Below are positions 25,697-38,798 of a stretch of 64,000 nt of DNA, piece by piece. Both the position numbers and the translations under genes were made by a program. Below the pieces are notes generated by a model. That model made no database searches and was not told where the DNA came from. It saw only the letters and a list, made by a program, of their open reading frames with translations. The stretch is from Nematostella vectensis (Eukaryota > Cnidaria > Anthozoa > Actiniaria > Edwardsiidae), in assembly GCF_932526225.1 (NCBI RefSeq), contig NC_064043.1, positions 744,001-808,000 of the forward strand, written 5' to 3'. Each line of letters starts with the position of its first letter. Positions within the stretch are counted from its first letter, which is position 1.

Positions 25697-28600
25697 CTAA
25701 CTAGATTCCTTGGATAACTTGATTAAGAAGATTCTAACATAGAGCATAGCGCTCGATAGATTGATATACCTATTTTTTCCGAGTATACTGTTTTATTTTT
25801 CCTAATGTTACTTTTTGGAATTTACATTCGGAAAAAACATTATCGATTGTAACCTTATGGAGGTTACACTCGTAAAACAAATTCCCGAATGTAACCCTGA
25901 AGCTTTTCCCGAATGTAACCTCCAGTCCGATGGTGACTTTGCTTGGGATAGTTTACGATACCAATAGTATTAAAAGTAATTTTCATTACAATTCCCTTCA
26001 GCAATGCCACGTTAGTCTTTCGTTGCGGGCACTTGACTACTAACGCAGCGACCCGGGTTCGATTCCCGCTGATAGCCTATTTTTTTTCTTTATTTTTTTT
26101 TAAATATCGATACTTAATTATACTGTTCTTGGTGTGTCATGACATAAAAAAAAGGTATAGGGACATTTTTATGTACTCTCAGCATCTTTGATGTGCTCAT
26201 GCTTTGTTCAGGATCCTGTACATATTTTATGCACACAAGAACTAACTAGATTCCTTGGATAACTTGATTAAGTAGATTCTAACATAGAGCATAGCGCTCG
26301 ATAGATTGATATACCTTTTTTTCCGAGTATACTGTTTTATTTTTCCTAATGTTACTTTTTGGAATTTACATTCGAAAAAAAAATTATCGATTGTAACCTT
26401 TTGGAGGTTACACTCGTAAAACAAATTCCCGAATGTAACCCTGAAGCTTTTCCCGAATGTAACCTCCAGTCCGATGGTGACTTTGCTTGGGATAGTTTAC
26501 GATACCAATAGTATTTATAGTAATGTTCATTGCAATTCCCTTCAGCAATGCCACGTTAGTCTTTCGTTGCGGGCACTTGACTACTAACGCAGCAACCCGG
26601 GTTCGATTCCCGCTGATAGCCTATTTTTTTTTCTTTGTTTTTTTTTTTTAAATATCGATACTTAATTATACTGTTCTTGGTGTGTCATGACATAAAAAGA
26701 AGGTATAGGGACATTTTTATGTACTCTCGGCATCTTTGATGTGCTCATGCTTTGTTCAGGATCCTGTACATATTTTATGCACAGAAGAACTAACTAGATT
26801 CCTTGGATAACTTGATTAAGTAGATTCTAACATAGAGCAAAGCGCTCGATAGATTGATATACCTTTTTTCCCGAGTATACTGTTTTATTTCTCCTAATGT
26901 TACTTTTTGGAATTTACATTCGGAAAAAAAATTATCGATTGTAACCTTTTGGAGGTTACACTCGTAAAACAAATTCCCGAATGTAACCCAGAAGCTTTTC
27001 CCGAATGTAACCTCCAGTCCGATGGTGACTTTGCTTGGGATAGTTTACGATACCAATAGTATTAAAAGTAATTTTTCATTACAATTCCCTTTAGCAATGC
27101 CACGTTAGTCTTTCGTTGCGGGCACTTGACTACTAACGCAGCGACCCGGGTTCGATTTCCGCTGATAGCCTATTTTTTTTTTCTTAATTTTTTTTTATAT
27201 ATCGATACTTAATTATACTGTTCTTGGTGTGTCATGACATAAAAAGAAGGTATAGGGACATTTTCATGTACTCTCAGCATCTTTGATGTGCTCATGCTTT
27301 GTTCAGGATCCTGTACATATTTTATGCACACAAGAACTAACTAGATTCCTTGGATAACTTGATTAAGTAGATTCTAACATAGAGCATAGCGCTCGATAGA
27401 TTGATATACCTTTTTTTCCGAGTATACTGTTTTATTTTTTCCTAATGTTACTTTTTGGAATTTACATTCGAAAAAAATTATCGATTGTAACCTTTTGGAG
27501 GTTACACTAGTAAAATAAAATTCCCGAATGTAACCCTGAAGCTTTTCCCGAATGTAACCTCCAGTCCGATGGTGACTTTGCTTGGGATAGTTTACAATAC
27601 CAATAGTATTAAAAGTAATTTTCATTACAATCCCCTTCAGCAATGCCACGTTAGTCTTTCGTTGCGGGCACTTGACTACTAACGCAGCGACCCGGGTTCG
27701 ATTCCCGCTGATAGCCTATTTTTTTTTCCTTATTTTTTTTTTAAATATCGATACTTAATTATACTGTTATTGGTGTGTCATGACATAAAAAAAGGTATAG
27801 GGACATTTTTATGTACTCTCAGCATCTTTGATGTGCTCATGCTTTGTTCAGGATCCTGTACATATTTTATGCACACAAGAACTAACTAGATTCCTTGGAT
27901 AACTTGATTAAGTAGATTCTAACATAGAGCATAGCGCTCGATAGATTGATATACCTTTTTTTCCGAGTATACTGTTTTATTTTTCCTAATGTTACTTTTT
28001 GGAATTTACATTCGGAAAAAAAATCATCGATTGTAACCTTTTGGAGGTTACACTCGTAAAACAAATTCCCGAATGTAACCCTGAAGCTTTTCCCTAATGT
28101 AACCTCCAGTCCGATGGTGACTTTGCTTGGGATAGTTTACGATACCAATAGTATTAAAAGTAATTTTTATTACAATTCCCTTCAGCAATGCCACGTTAGT
28201 CTTTCGTTGCGGGCACTTGACTACTAACGCAGCGACCCGGGTTCGATTCCCGCTGATAGCCTAATTTTTTTTTCTTTATTTTTTTTTTTTAATATCGATA
28301 CTTAATAATACTGTTCTTGGTGTGTCATGACATAAAAAGAAGGTATAGGGACATTTTTATGTACTCTCAGCATCTTTGATGTGCTCATGCTTTGTTCAGG
28401 ATCCTGTACATATTTTATGCACACAAGAACTAACTAGATTCCTTGGATAACTTGATTAAGTAGATTCTAACATAGAGCATAGCGCTCGATAGATTGATAT
28501 ACCTTTTTTTCCGAGTATACTGTTTTATTTTTCCAAATGTTACTTTTTGGGATTTACATTCGGAAAAAAAAATTATCGATTGTAACCTTTTGGAGGTTAC

Positions 28601-30071
28601 ACTCGTAAAACAAATTCCCGAATGTAACCCTGAAGCTTTTCCCGAATGTAACCTCCAGTCCGATGGTGACTTTGCTTGGGATAGTTTACGATACCAATAG
28701 TATTAAAAGTAATTATCATTACAATTCCCTTCAGCAATGCCACGTTAGTCTTTCGTTGCGGGCACTTGACTACTAACGCAGCGACCCGGGTTCGATTCCC
28801 GCTGATAGCCTATTTTTTTTTCCTTATTTTTTTTTTAAATATCGATACTTAATTATACTGTTATTGGTGTGTCATGACATAAAAAAAGGTATAGGGACAT
28901 TTTTATGTACTCTCAGCATCTTTGATGTGCTCATGCTTTGTTCAGGATCCTGTACATATTTTATGCACACAAGAACTAACTAGATTCCTTGGATAACTTG
29001 ATTAAGTAGATTCTAACATAGAGCATAGCGCTCGATAGATTGATATACCTTTTTTTCCGAGTATACTGTTTTATTTTTCCTAATGTTACTTTTTGGAATT
29101 TACATTCGGAAAAAAAATCATCGATTGTAACCTTTTGGAGGTTACACTCGTAAAACAAATTCCCGAATGTAACCCTGAAGCTTTTCCCTAATGTAACCTC
29201 CAGTCCGATGGTGACTTTGCTTGGGATAGTTTACGATACCAATAGTATTAAAAGTAATTTTTCATTACAATTCCCTTCAGCAATGCCACGTTAGTCTTTC
29301 GTTGCGGGCACTTGACTACTAACGCAGCGACCCGGGTTCGATTCCCGCTGATAGCCTAATTTTTTTTCTTTATTTTTTTTTTTAAATATCGATACTTAAT
29401 AATACTGTTCTTGGTGTGTCATGACATAAAAAGAAGGTATAGGGACATTTTTATGTACTCGCAGCATCTTTGATGTGCTCATGCTTTGTTCAGGATCCTG
29501 TACATATTTTATGCACACAAGAACTAACTAGATTCCTTGGATAACTTGATTAAGTAGATTCTAACATAGAGCATAGCGCTCGATAGATTGATATACCTTT
29601 TTTTCCGAGTATACTGTTTTATTTTTCCAAATGTTACTTTTTGGGATTTACATTCGGAAAAAAAAATTATCGATTGTAACCTTTTGGAGGTTACACTCGT
29701 AAAACAAATTCCCGAATGTAACCCTGAAGCTTTTCCCGAATGTAACCTCCAGTCCGATGGTGACTTTGCTTGGGATAGTTTACGATACCAATAGTATTAA
29801 AAGTAATTATCATTACAATTCCCTTCAGCAATGCCACGTTAGTCTTTCGTTGCGGGCACTTGACTACTAACGCAGCGACCCGGGTTCGATTCCCGCTGAT
29901 AGACTATTTTTTTTTTCTATATATTTTTTTTAAATATCGATACTTAATTAAACTGTTATTGGTGTGTCATGACATAAAAAAAAGGTATAGGGACATTTTT
30001 ATGTACTCTCAGCATCTTTGATGTGCTCATGCTTTGTTCAGGATCCTGTACATATTTTATGCACAAAATAA

Positions 30072-30301
30072 CTAACTAGATTATTTGACTTGACTACTAA
30101 CGCAGCGACCCGGGTTCGATTCCCGCTGATAGCCTAATTTTTTTTCTTTATTTTTCTTTTTAAATATCGATACTTAATTATACTGTTCTTGGTGTGTCAT
30201 GACATAAAAAGAAGGTATAGGGACATTTTTATGTACTCTCAGCATCTTTGATGTGCTCATGCTTTGTTCAGGATCCTGTACATATTTTATGCACACAAGA
30301 A
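30072..30301 (+). repeat. Short monomer, 230 bp (ATTTG subtype)
   Basis: The junction reads AGATTATTTGACTTGAC with the ordinary ACTAACGCAG, a third version of the left side. It starts after GCACAAAATAAC. Confidence 0.88.
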
Positions 30302-32095
30302 CTAACTAGATTCCTTGGATAACTTGATTAAGTAGATTCTAACATAGAGCATAGCGCTCGATAGATTGATATACCTTTTTTTCCGAGTATACTGTTTTAT
30401 TTTTCCTAATGTTACCTTTTGGAATTTACATTCGGAAAAAAAATTATCGATTGTAACCTTTTGGAGGTTACACTCGTAAAACAAATTCCCGAATGTAACC
30501 CTGAAGCTTTTCCAGAATGTAACCTCCAGTCCGATGGTGACTTTGCTTGGGATAGTTTACGATATCAATAGTATTAAAAGTAATTATCATTACAATTCCC
30601 TTCAGCAATGTCACGTTAGTCTTTCGTTGCGGGCACTTGACTCCTAACGTAGCGACCCGGGTTCGATTCCCGCTGATAGCCTATTTTTTTTCTTTATGTT
30701 TTTTTTTTTTAAATATCGATACTTAATTATACTGTTCTTGGTGTGTCATGACATAAAAGGAAGGTAAAGGGACATTTTTGTGTACTCTCAGCATCTTTGA
30801 TGTGCTCATGCTTTGTTCAGGATCCTGTACATATTTTATGCACACAAGAACTAACTAGATTCCTTGGATAACTTGATTAAGTAGATTCTAACATAGAGCA
30901 TAGCGCTCGATAGATTGATATACCTTTTTTCCCGAGTATACTGTTTTATTTTTCCTAATGTTACTTTTTGGAATTTACATTCGGAAAAAAAATTATCGAT
31001 TGTAACCTTTTGGAGGTTACACTCGTAAAACAAATTCCCGAATGTAACCCTGAAGCTTTTCCCGAATGTAACCTCCAGTCCGATGGTGACTTTGCTTGGG
31101 AAAGTTTACGATACCAATAGTATTAAAAGTAATTTTCATTACAATTCCCTTCAGCAATGCCACGTTAGTCTTTCGTTGCGGGCACTTGACTACTAACGCA
31201 GCGACCCGGGTTCGATTCCCGCTGATAGCCTATTTTTTTCTTTGTTTTTTTTTTTTTTTAAATATCGATACTTAATTATACTGTTCTTGGTGTGTCATGA
31301 CATAAAAATAAGGTATAGGGACATTTTTATGTACTCTCAGCATCTTTGATGTGCTCATGCTTTGTTCAGGATCCTGTACATATTTTATGCACACAAGAAC
31401 TAACTAGATTCCTTGGATAACTTGATTAAGTAGATTGTAACATAGATCATAGCGCTCGATAGATTGATATACCTTTTTTTCCGAGTATACTGTTTTATTT
31501 TTCCTAATGTTACTTTTTGGAATTTACATTCGGAAAAAAAATTATCGATTGTAACATTTTGGAGGTTACACTCGTAAAACAAATTCCCGAATGTAACCCT
31601 GAAGCTTTTCCCGAATGTAACCTCCAGTCCGATGGTGACTTTGCTTGGGATAGTTTACGATACCAATAGTATTAAAAGTAATTATCATTACAATTCCCTT
31701 CAGCAATGCCACGTTAGTCTTTCGTTGCGGGCACTTGACAACTAACGCAGCGACCCGGGTTCGATTCCCGCTGATAGCCTATTTTTTTTCTTTATTTGTT
31801 TTTTTAAATATCGATACTTAATTATACTGTTCTTGGTGTGTCATGACATAAAAAGAAGGTATAGGGACATTTTTATGTACTCTCAGCATCTTTGATGTGC
31901 TTATGCTTTGTTCAGGATCCTGTACATATTTTATGCACACAAGAACTAACTAGATTCCTTGGATAACTTGATTAAGTAGATTCTAACATAGAGCATAGCG
32001 CTCGATAGATTGATATACCTTTTTTTCCGAGTATACTGTTTTATTTTTTCTAATGTTACTTTTTGGATTTTACATTCGGAAAAAAAATTAACGAT

Positions 32096-32116
32096 TGTAA
32101 CCTTTTAAAGGTTACA
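32096..32116. repeat. 21-bp palindrome variant (AAAGG monomer)
   Basis: Arms TGTAACCTTT and AAAGGTTACA around a single T. The GG to AA change in the former loop extends the usual 7-bp stem to 10 bp. Confidence 0.85.
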
Positions 32117-32639
32117 CTCGTAAAACAAATTCCCGAATGTAACCATGAAGCTTTTCCCGAATGTAACCTCCAGTCCGATGGTGACTTTTCTTGGAATAGT
32201 TTATGATACCAATAGTATTAAAAGTAATTTTCATTACAATACCCTTAAGCAATGCCACGTTAGTCTTTCGTTGCGGGCACTTGACTACTAACGCAGCGAC
32301 CCGGGTTCGATTCCCGCTGATAGCCTATTTTTTTTCTTTATTTTTTTTTAAATATCGATACTTAATTATACTGTTCTTGGTGTGTCATGACATAAAAAGA
32401 AGGTATAGGGACATTTTTATGTACTCTCAGCATCTTTGATGTGCTTATGCTTTGTTCAGGATCCTGTACATATTTTATGCACACAAGAACTAACTAGATT
32501 CCTTGGATAACTTGATTAAGTAGATTCTAACATAGAGCATAGCGCTCGATAGATTGATATACCTTTTTTTCCGAGTATACTGTTTTATTTTTTCTAATGT
32601 TACTTTTTGGAATTTACATTCGGAAAAAAAATTAACGAT

Positions 32640-32660
32640 TGTAACCTTTTAAAGGTTACA
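32640..32660. repeat. 21-bp palindrome variant
   Basis: Same palindrome in the monomer at 32490, which also has AGTCAGATGG and TTTGTTTGGG. Confidence 0.85.
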
Positions 32661-33034
32661 CTCGTAAAACAAATTCCCGAATGTAACCCTGAAGCTTTTC
32701 CCGAATGTAACCTCCAGTCAGATGGTGACTTTGTTTGGGATAGTTTACGATACCAATAGTATTAAAAGTAATTTTCATTACAATTCCCTTCAGCAATGCC
32801 ACGGTTGTCTTTCGTTGCGAGCACTTGACTACTAACGCAGCGACCCGGGTTCGATTCCCGCTGATAGCCTATTTTTTTTTCTTTATTTTTTTTTAAATAT
32901 CGATACTTAATTATACTGTTCTTGGTGTGTCATGACATAAAAAGAAGGTATAGGGAGATTTTTATGTACTCTCAGCATCTTTGATGTGCTCATGCTTTGT
33001 TCAGGATCCTGTACATATTTTATGCACACAAGAA

Positions 33035-33263
33035 TTAACTAGATTCCTTGACTTGACTACTAACGCAGCGACCCGGGTTCGATTCCCGCTGATAGCCTAA
33101 TTTTTTTTCTTTATTTTTTTTTTAAATATCGATACTTAATTATACTGTTCTTGGTGTGTTATGACATAAAAAGAAGGTATAGGGACATTTTTATGTACTC
33201 TCAGCATCTTTGATGTGCTCATGCTTTGTTCAGGATCCTGTACATATTTTATGCACACAAGAA
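33035..33263 (+). repeat. Short monomer, 229 bp (CCTTG subtype)
   Basis: Starts AGAATTAACTAG and has the CCTTG junction. GTGTTATGACA breaks the palindrome. Lies in the first copy of the 1,317-bp HOR. Confidence 0.9.
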
Positions 33264-33956
33264 CTAACTAGATTCCTTGGATAACTTGATTAAGTAGATT
33301 CTAACATAGAGCATAGCGCTCGATAGATTGATATACCTTTTTTCCGAGTATACTGTTTTATTTTTCCTAATGTTACTTTTTGGGATTTACATTCGGAAAA
33401 AAAATTATCGATTGTAACCTTTTGGAGGTTACACTCGTAAAACAAATTCCCGAATGTAACCCTGAAGCTTTTCCCGAATGTAACCTCCAGTCCGATGGTG
33501 ACTTTGCTTGGGATAGTTTACGATACCAATAGTATTAAAAGTAATTATCATTACAATTCCCTTCAGCAATGCCACGTTAGTCTTTCGTTGCGGGCACTTG
33601 ACTACTAACGCAGCGACCCGGGTTCGATTCCCGCTGATAGCCTATTTTTTTTCTTTATTTTTTTTTAAATATCGATACTTAATTATACTGTTCTTGCTGT
33701 GTCATGACATAAAAAGAAGGTATAGGGACATTTTTATGTACTCTCAGCATCTTTGATGTGCTTATGCTTTGTTCAGGATCCTGTACATATTTTATGCACA
33801 CAAGAACTAACTAGATTCCTTGGATAACTTGATTAAGTAGATTCTAACATAGAGCATAGCGCTCGATAGATTGATATACCTTTTTTTCCGAGTATACTGT
33901 TTTATTTTTTCTAATGTTACTTTTTGGAATTTACATTCGGAAAAAAAATTAACGAT

Positions 33957-33977
33957 TGTAACCTTTTAAAGGTTACA
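33957..33977. repeat. 21-bp palindrome variant
   Basis: Partner of the copy at 32640 in the 1,317-bp HOR. Confidence 0.85.
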
Positions 33978-34351
33978 CTCGTAAAACAAATTCCCGAATG
34001 TAACCCTGAAGCTTTTCCCGAATGTAACCTCCAGTCAGATGGTGACTTTGTTTGGGATAGTTTACGATACCAATAGTATTAAAAGTAATTTTCGTTACAA
34101 TTCCCTTCAGCAATGCCACGTTAGTCTTTCGTTGCGAGCACTTGACTACTAACGCAGCGACCCGGGTTCGATTCCCGCTGATAGCCTATTTTTTTTTCTT
34201 TATTTTTTTTTAAATATCGATACTTAATTATACTGTTCTTGGTGTGTCATGACATAAAAAGAAGGTATAGGGAGATTTTTATGTACTCTCAGCATCTTTG
34301 ATGTGCTCATACTTTGTTCAAGATCCTGTACATATTTTATGCACACAAGAA

Positions 34352-34581
34352 CTAACTAGATTCCTTGACTTGACTACTAACGCAGCGACCCGGGTTCGAT
34401 TCCCGCTGATAGCCTAATTTTTTTTTCTTTATTTTTTTTTTAAATATCGATACTTAATTATACTGTTCTTGGTGTGTCATGACATAAAAAGAAGGTATAG
34501 GGACATTTTTATGTACTCTCAGCATCTTTGATGTGCTCATGCTTTGTTCAGGATCCTGTACATATTTTATGCACACAAGAA
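34352..34581 (+). repeat. Short monomer, 230 bp (CCTTG subtype)
   Basis: Partner of 33035 in the second 1,317-bp HOR copy. It is the last 231-bp class unit in the window. Confidence 0.9.
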
Positions 34582-37464
34582 CTAACTAGATTCCTTGGAT
34601 AACTTGATTAAGTAGATTCTAACATAGAGCATAGCGCTCGATAGATTGATATACCTTTTTTCCGAGTATACTGTTTTATTTTTCCTAATGTTACTTTTTG
34701 GGATTTACATTCGGAAAAAAAATTATCGATTGTAACCTTTTGGAGGTTACACTCGTAAAACAAATTCCCGAATGTAACCCTGAAGCTTTTCCCGAATGTA
34801 ACCTCCAGTCCGATGGTGACTTTGCTTGGGATAGTTTACGATACCAATAGTATTAAAAGTAATTATCATTACAATTCCCTTCAGCAATGCCACGTTAGTC
34901 TTTCGTTGCGGGCACTTGACTACTAACGCAGCGACCCGGGTTCGATTCCCGCTGATAGACTATTTTTTTTCTATATATTTTTTTAAATATCGATACTTAA
35001 TTAAACTGTTATTGGTGTGTCCTGACATAAAAAGAAGGTATAGGGACATTTTTATGTACTCTCAGCATCTTTGATGTGCTCATGCTTTGTTCAGGATCCT
35101 GTACATATTTTATGCACACAAGAACTAACTAGATTCCTTGGATAACTTGATTAAGTAGATTCTAACATAGAGCATAGCGCTCGATAGATTGATATACCTT
35201 TTTTTCCGAGTATACTGTTTTATTTTTCCTAATGTTACCTTTTGGAATTTACATTCGGAAAAAAAATTATCGATTGTAACCTTTTGGAGGTTACACTCGT
35301 AAAACAAATTCCCGAATGTAACCCTGAAGCTTTTCCAGAATGTAACCTCCAGTCCGATGGTGACTTTGCTTGGGATAGTTTACGATATCAATAGTATTAA
35401 AAGTAATTATCATTACAATTCCCTTCAGCAATGCCACGTTAGTCTTTCGTTGCGGGCACTTGACTCCTAACGTAGCGACCCGGGTTCGATTCCCGCTGAT
35501 AGCCTTTTTTTTTTCTTTATTTTTTTTTTTTAAAATATCGATACTGAATTATACTGTTCTTGGTGTGTCATGACATAAAAAGAAGGTATAGGGACATTTT
35601 TATGTACTCTCAGCATCTTTGATGTGCTCATGCTTTGTTCAGGATCCTGTACATATTTTATGCACACAAGAACTAACTAGATTCCTTGGATAACTTGATT
35701 AAGTAGATTCTAACATAGAGCATAGCGCTCGATAGATTGATATACCTTTTTTTCCGAGTATACTGTTTTATTTTTCCTAATGTTACCTTTTGGAATTTAC
35801 ATTCGGAAAAAAAAATTATCGATTGTAACCTTTTGGAGGATAAACTCGTAAAACAAATTCCCGAATATAACCCTGAAGCTTTTCCAGAATGTAACCTCCA
35901 GTCCGATGGTGACTTTGCTTGGGATAGTTTACGATATCAATAGTATTAAAAGTAATTATCATTACAATTCCCTTCAGCAATGCCACGTTAGTCTTTCGTT
36001 GCGGGCACTTGACTACTAACGCAGCGACCCGGGTTCGATTCCCGCTGATAGCCTATTTTTTTTCTTTATTTGTTTTTTTAAATATCGATACTTAATTATA
36101 CTGTTCTTGGTGTGTCATGAAATAAAAGGAAGGTATAGGGACATTTTTGTGTACTCTCATCATCTTTGATGTGCTCATGCTTTGTTCAGGATCCTGTACA
36201 TATTTTATGCACACAAGAACTAACTAGATTCCTTGGATAACTTGATTAAGTAGATTCTAACATAGAGCATAGCGCTCGATAGATTGATATACCTTTTTTT
36301 CCGAGTATACTGTTTTATTTTTCCTAATGTTACTTTTTGGAATTTACATTCGGAAAAAAAATTATCGATTGTAACCTTTTGGAGGTTACACTCGTAAAAC
36401 AAATTCCCGAATGTAACCCTGAAGCTTTTCCCGAATGTAACCTCCAGTCCGATGGTGACTTTGCTTGGGAAAGTTAACGATACCAATAGTATTAAAAGTA
36501 ATTTTCATTACAATTCCCTTCAGCAATGCCACGTTAGTCTTTCGTTGCGGGCACTTGACTACTAACGCAGCGACCCGGGTTCGATTCCTGCTGATAGCCT
36601 ATTTTTTTTCTTTGTTTTTTTTTTTTTAAATATCGATACTTAATTATACTGTTCTTGGTGTGTCATGACATAAAAATAAGGTATAGGGACATTTTTATGT
36701 ACTCTCAGCATCTTTGATGTGCTCATGCTTTGTTCAGGATCCTGTACATATTTTATGCACACAAGAACTAACTAGATTTCTTGGATAACTTGATTAAGTA
36801 GATTGTAACATAGATCATAGCGCTCGATAGATTGATATACCTTTTTTTCCGAGTATACTGTTTTATTTTTCCTAATGTTACTTTTTGGAATTTACATTCG
36901 GAAAAAAAATTATCGATTGTAACATTTTGGAGGTTACACTCGTAAAACAAATTCCCGAATGTAACCCTGAAGCTTTTCCCGAATGTAACCTCCAGTCCGA
37001 TGGTGACTTTGCTTGGGATAGTTTACGATACCAATAGTATTAAAAGTAATTATCATTACAATTCCCTTCAGCAATGCCACGTTAGTCTTTCGTTGCGGGC
37101 ACTTGACTACTAACGCAGCGACCCGGGTTCGATTCCCGCTGATAGCCTATTTTTTTTTCTTTATTTGTTTTTTTAAATATCGATACTTAATTATACTGTT
37201 CTTGGTGTGTCATGACATAAAAGGAAGGTATAGGGACCTTTTTATGTACTCTCAGCATCTTTGATGTGCTCATGCTTTGTTCAGGATCCTGTACATATTT
37301 TATGCACACAAGAACTAACTAGATTCCTTAGATAACTTGATTAAGTAGATTCTAACATAGAGCATAGCGCTCGATAGATTGATATACCTTTTTTTCCGAG
37401 TATACTGTTTTATTTTTCCTAATGTTACTTTTTGGAATTTACATTTGGAAAAAAAATTATCGAT

Positions 37465-37485
37465 TGTAACCTTTTAAAGGTTACA
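37465..37485. repeat. 21-bp palindrome variant
   Basis: In the monomer just left of the 170-bp miniature unit, with TTATCGATTG before it rather than TTAACGATTG. Confidence 0.85.
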
Positions 37486-37796
37486 CTCGTAAAACAAATT
37501 CCCGAATGTAACCCTGAAGCTTTTCCCGAATGTAACCTCCAGTCAGATGGTGACTTTGTTTGGGATAGTTTACGATACCAATAGTATTAAAAGTAATTTT
37601 CATTACAATTCCCTTCAGCAATGCCACGTTAGTCTTTCGTTGCGAGCACTTGACTACTAACGCAGCGACCCGGGTTCGATTCCCGCTGATAGCCTATTTT
37701 TTTTCTTTATTTTTTTTTAAATATCGATACTTAATTATACTGTTCTTTGTGTGTCATGACATAAAAAAAAGGTATAGGGAGATTTTTATGTACTCT

Positions 37797-37966
37797 CAGC
37801 ATCGTTTCGTTGCGGGCACTTGACTACTAACGCAGCAACACGGGTTCGATTCCCGCTGATAGCCTATTTTTTTTCTTTGTTTTTTTTTAAATATCGATAA
37901 TTAATTATACTGTTCTTGGTGTGTCATGACATAAAAAGAAGGTATAGGGACATTTTTATGTACTCT
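37797..37966 (+). repeat. Miniature unit, 170 bp
   Basis: CTCAGCATC is joined directly to GTTTCGTTGCGGG inside the D-loop region of the tRNA-like module. The CAGGATCCTG palindrome and the whole left and centre of a monomer are lost. The unit keeps box B (as CACGGGTTCGATTCC), the T tract, ATCGATA and TGTCATGACA. The interval is measured from one CAGCATC to the next. Confidence 0.9.
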
Positions 37967-38696
37967 CAGCATCTTTGATGTGCTCATGCTTTGTTCAGGA
38001 TCCTGTACATATTTTATGCACACAAGAACTAACTAGATTCCTTGGATAACTTGATTAAGTAGATTCTAACATAGAGCATAGCGCTCGATAGATTGATATA
38101 CCTTTTTTTCCGAGTATACTGTTTTATTTTTCCTAATGTTACTTTTTGGAATTTACATTCGGAAAAAAATTTATCGATTGTAACCTTTTGGAGGTTACAC
38201 TCGTAAAACAAATTCCCGAATGTAACCCTGAAGCTTTTCCCGAATGTAACCTCCAGTCCGATGGTGACTTTGCTTGGGATAGTTTACGATACCAATAGTA
38301 TTAAAAGTAATTTTCATTACAATTCCCTTCAGCAATGCCACGTTAGTCTTTCGTTGCGAGCACTTGACTACTAACGCAGCGACCCGGGTTCGATTCCCGC
38401 TGATAGCCAATTTTTTTTCTTTATTTTTTTTTTAATATCGATACTTAATTATACTGTTCTTGGTGTGTCATGACATAAAAAAAAGGTATAGGGAGATTTT
38501 TATGTACTCTCAGCATCTTTGATGTGCTCATGCTTTGTTCAGGATCCTGTACATATTTTATGCACACAAGAACTAACTAGATTCCTTGGATAACTTGATT
38601 AAGTAGATTCTAACATAGAGCATAGCGCTCGATAGATTGATATACCTTTTTTTCCGAGTATACTGTTTTATTTTTCCTAATGTTACTTTTTGGAAT

Positions 38697-38798
38697 TTAC
38701 ATTCGGAAAAAAAATTATCGATTGTAACCTTTTGGAGGTTACACTCGTAAAACAAATTCCCGAATGTAACCCTGAAGCTTTTCCCGAATGTAACCTCC
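38697..38798. repeat. Nested inverted-repeat cluster in monomer
   Basis: Three perfect inverted pairs overlap here. TTACATTCGG (38697-38706) pairs with CCGAATGTAA (38760-38769), 10 bp. TGTAACC (38723-38729) pairs with GGTTACA (38737-38743), 7 bp with a 7-nt loop. GGAGGTTACA (38734-38743) pairs with TGTAACCTCC (38789-38798), 10 bp. The first two can form together as a nested hairpin; the third competes with them. The same layout recurs in nearly every full monomer but is broken in the ~436-bp and absent from the 231- and 170-bp classes. Confidence 0.85.
38759..38795 (+). repeat. 24-bp spaced sub-repeat pair
   Basis: CCCGAATGTAACC occurs at 38759-38771 and again at 38783-38795, a 24-bp period. 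Weaker copies lie upstream in both orientations (GTTAC after TAATG, TTACATTCGG, TGTAACC, GGTTACAC). The left-centre of the monomer probably grew from a short ancestral motif. The 24-bp step also makes any translation of it look like an 8-residue repeat (for example VTFG every eight residues), which is not evidence of a protein. Confidence 0.8.

Larger units (their letters stand above)
21636..30071 (+). repeat. Array region 5, 4,606-bp HOR and 1,094-bp dimer
   Basis: Unit starts are 21636, 22184, 22731, 23276, 23824, 24373 (short), 24603, 25148 (hybrid), 25697, 26242, 26790, 27337, 27882, 28430, 28976 and 29524. Units 22184-23824 recur at 26790-28430, exactly 4,606 bp away. Markers are AGAGCAAAGCGC, ACACTAGTAAAA, AATCATCGATTG, CCCTAATGTAACC and TTTTTGGGATTTACA. 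The dimer 27882-28975 is then duplicated as 28976-30071 (offset 1,094). The monomers at 21636 and 22184 are a tandem pair. Confidence 0.88.
30072..37314 (+). repeat. Array region 6, 1,317-bp HOR and monomer duplications
   Basis: Unit starts are 30072 (short), 30302, 30851, 31400, 31946, 32490, 33035 (short), 33264, 33807, 34352 (short), 34582, 35125, 35673, 36220 and 36768. The block 32490-33806 (full, short, full) recurs as 33807-35124, offset about 1,317. The set 30302, 30851, 31400 recurs as 35125, 36220, 36768, with one added copy of the first (35673). Both 35125 and 35673 carry TTCCAGAATG and CGATATCAATAG. This region holds the last 231-bp short units in the window. Confidence 0.87.

Noticed and set aside
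37797-37966. 170-171-bp units as alpha-satellite (171 bp)
   Set aside because: The length match is chance. The sequence is an internal deletion of the 547-bp monomer and occurs only twice, not in tandem.
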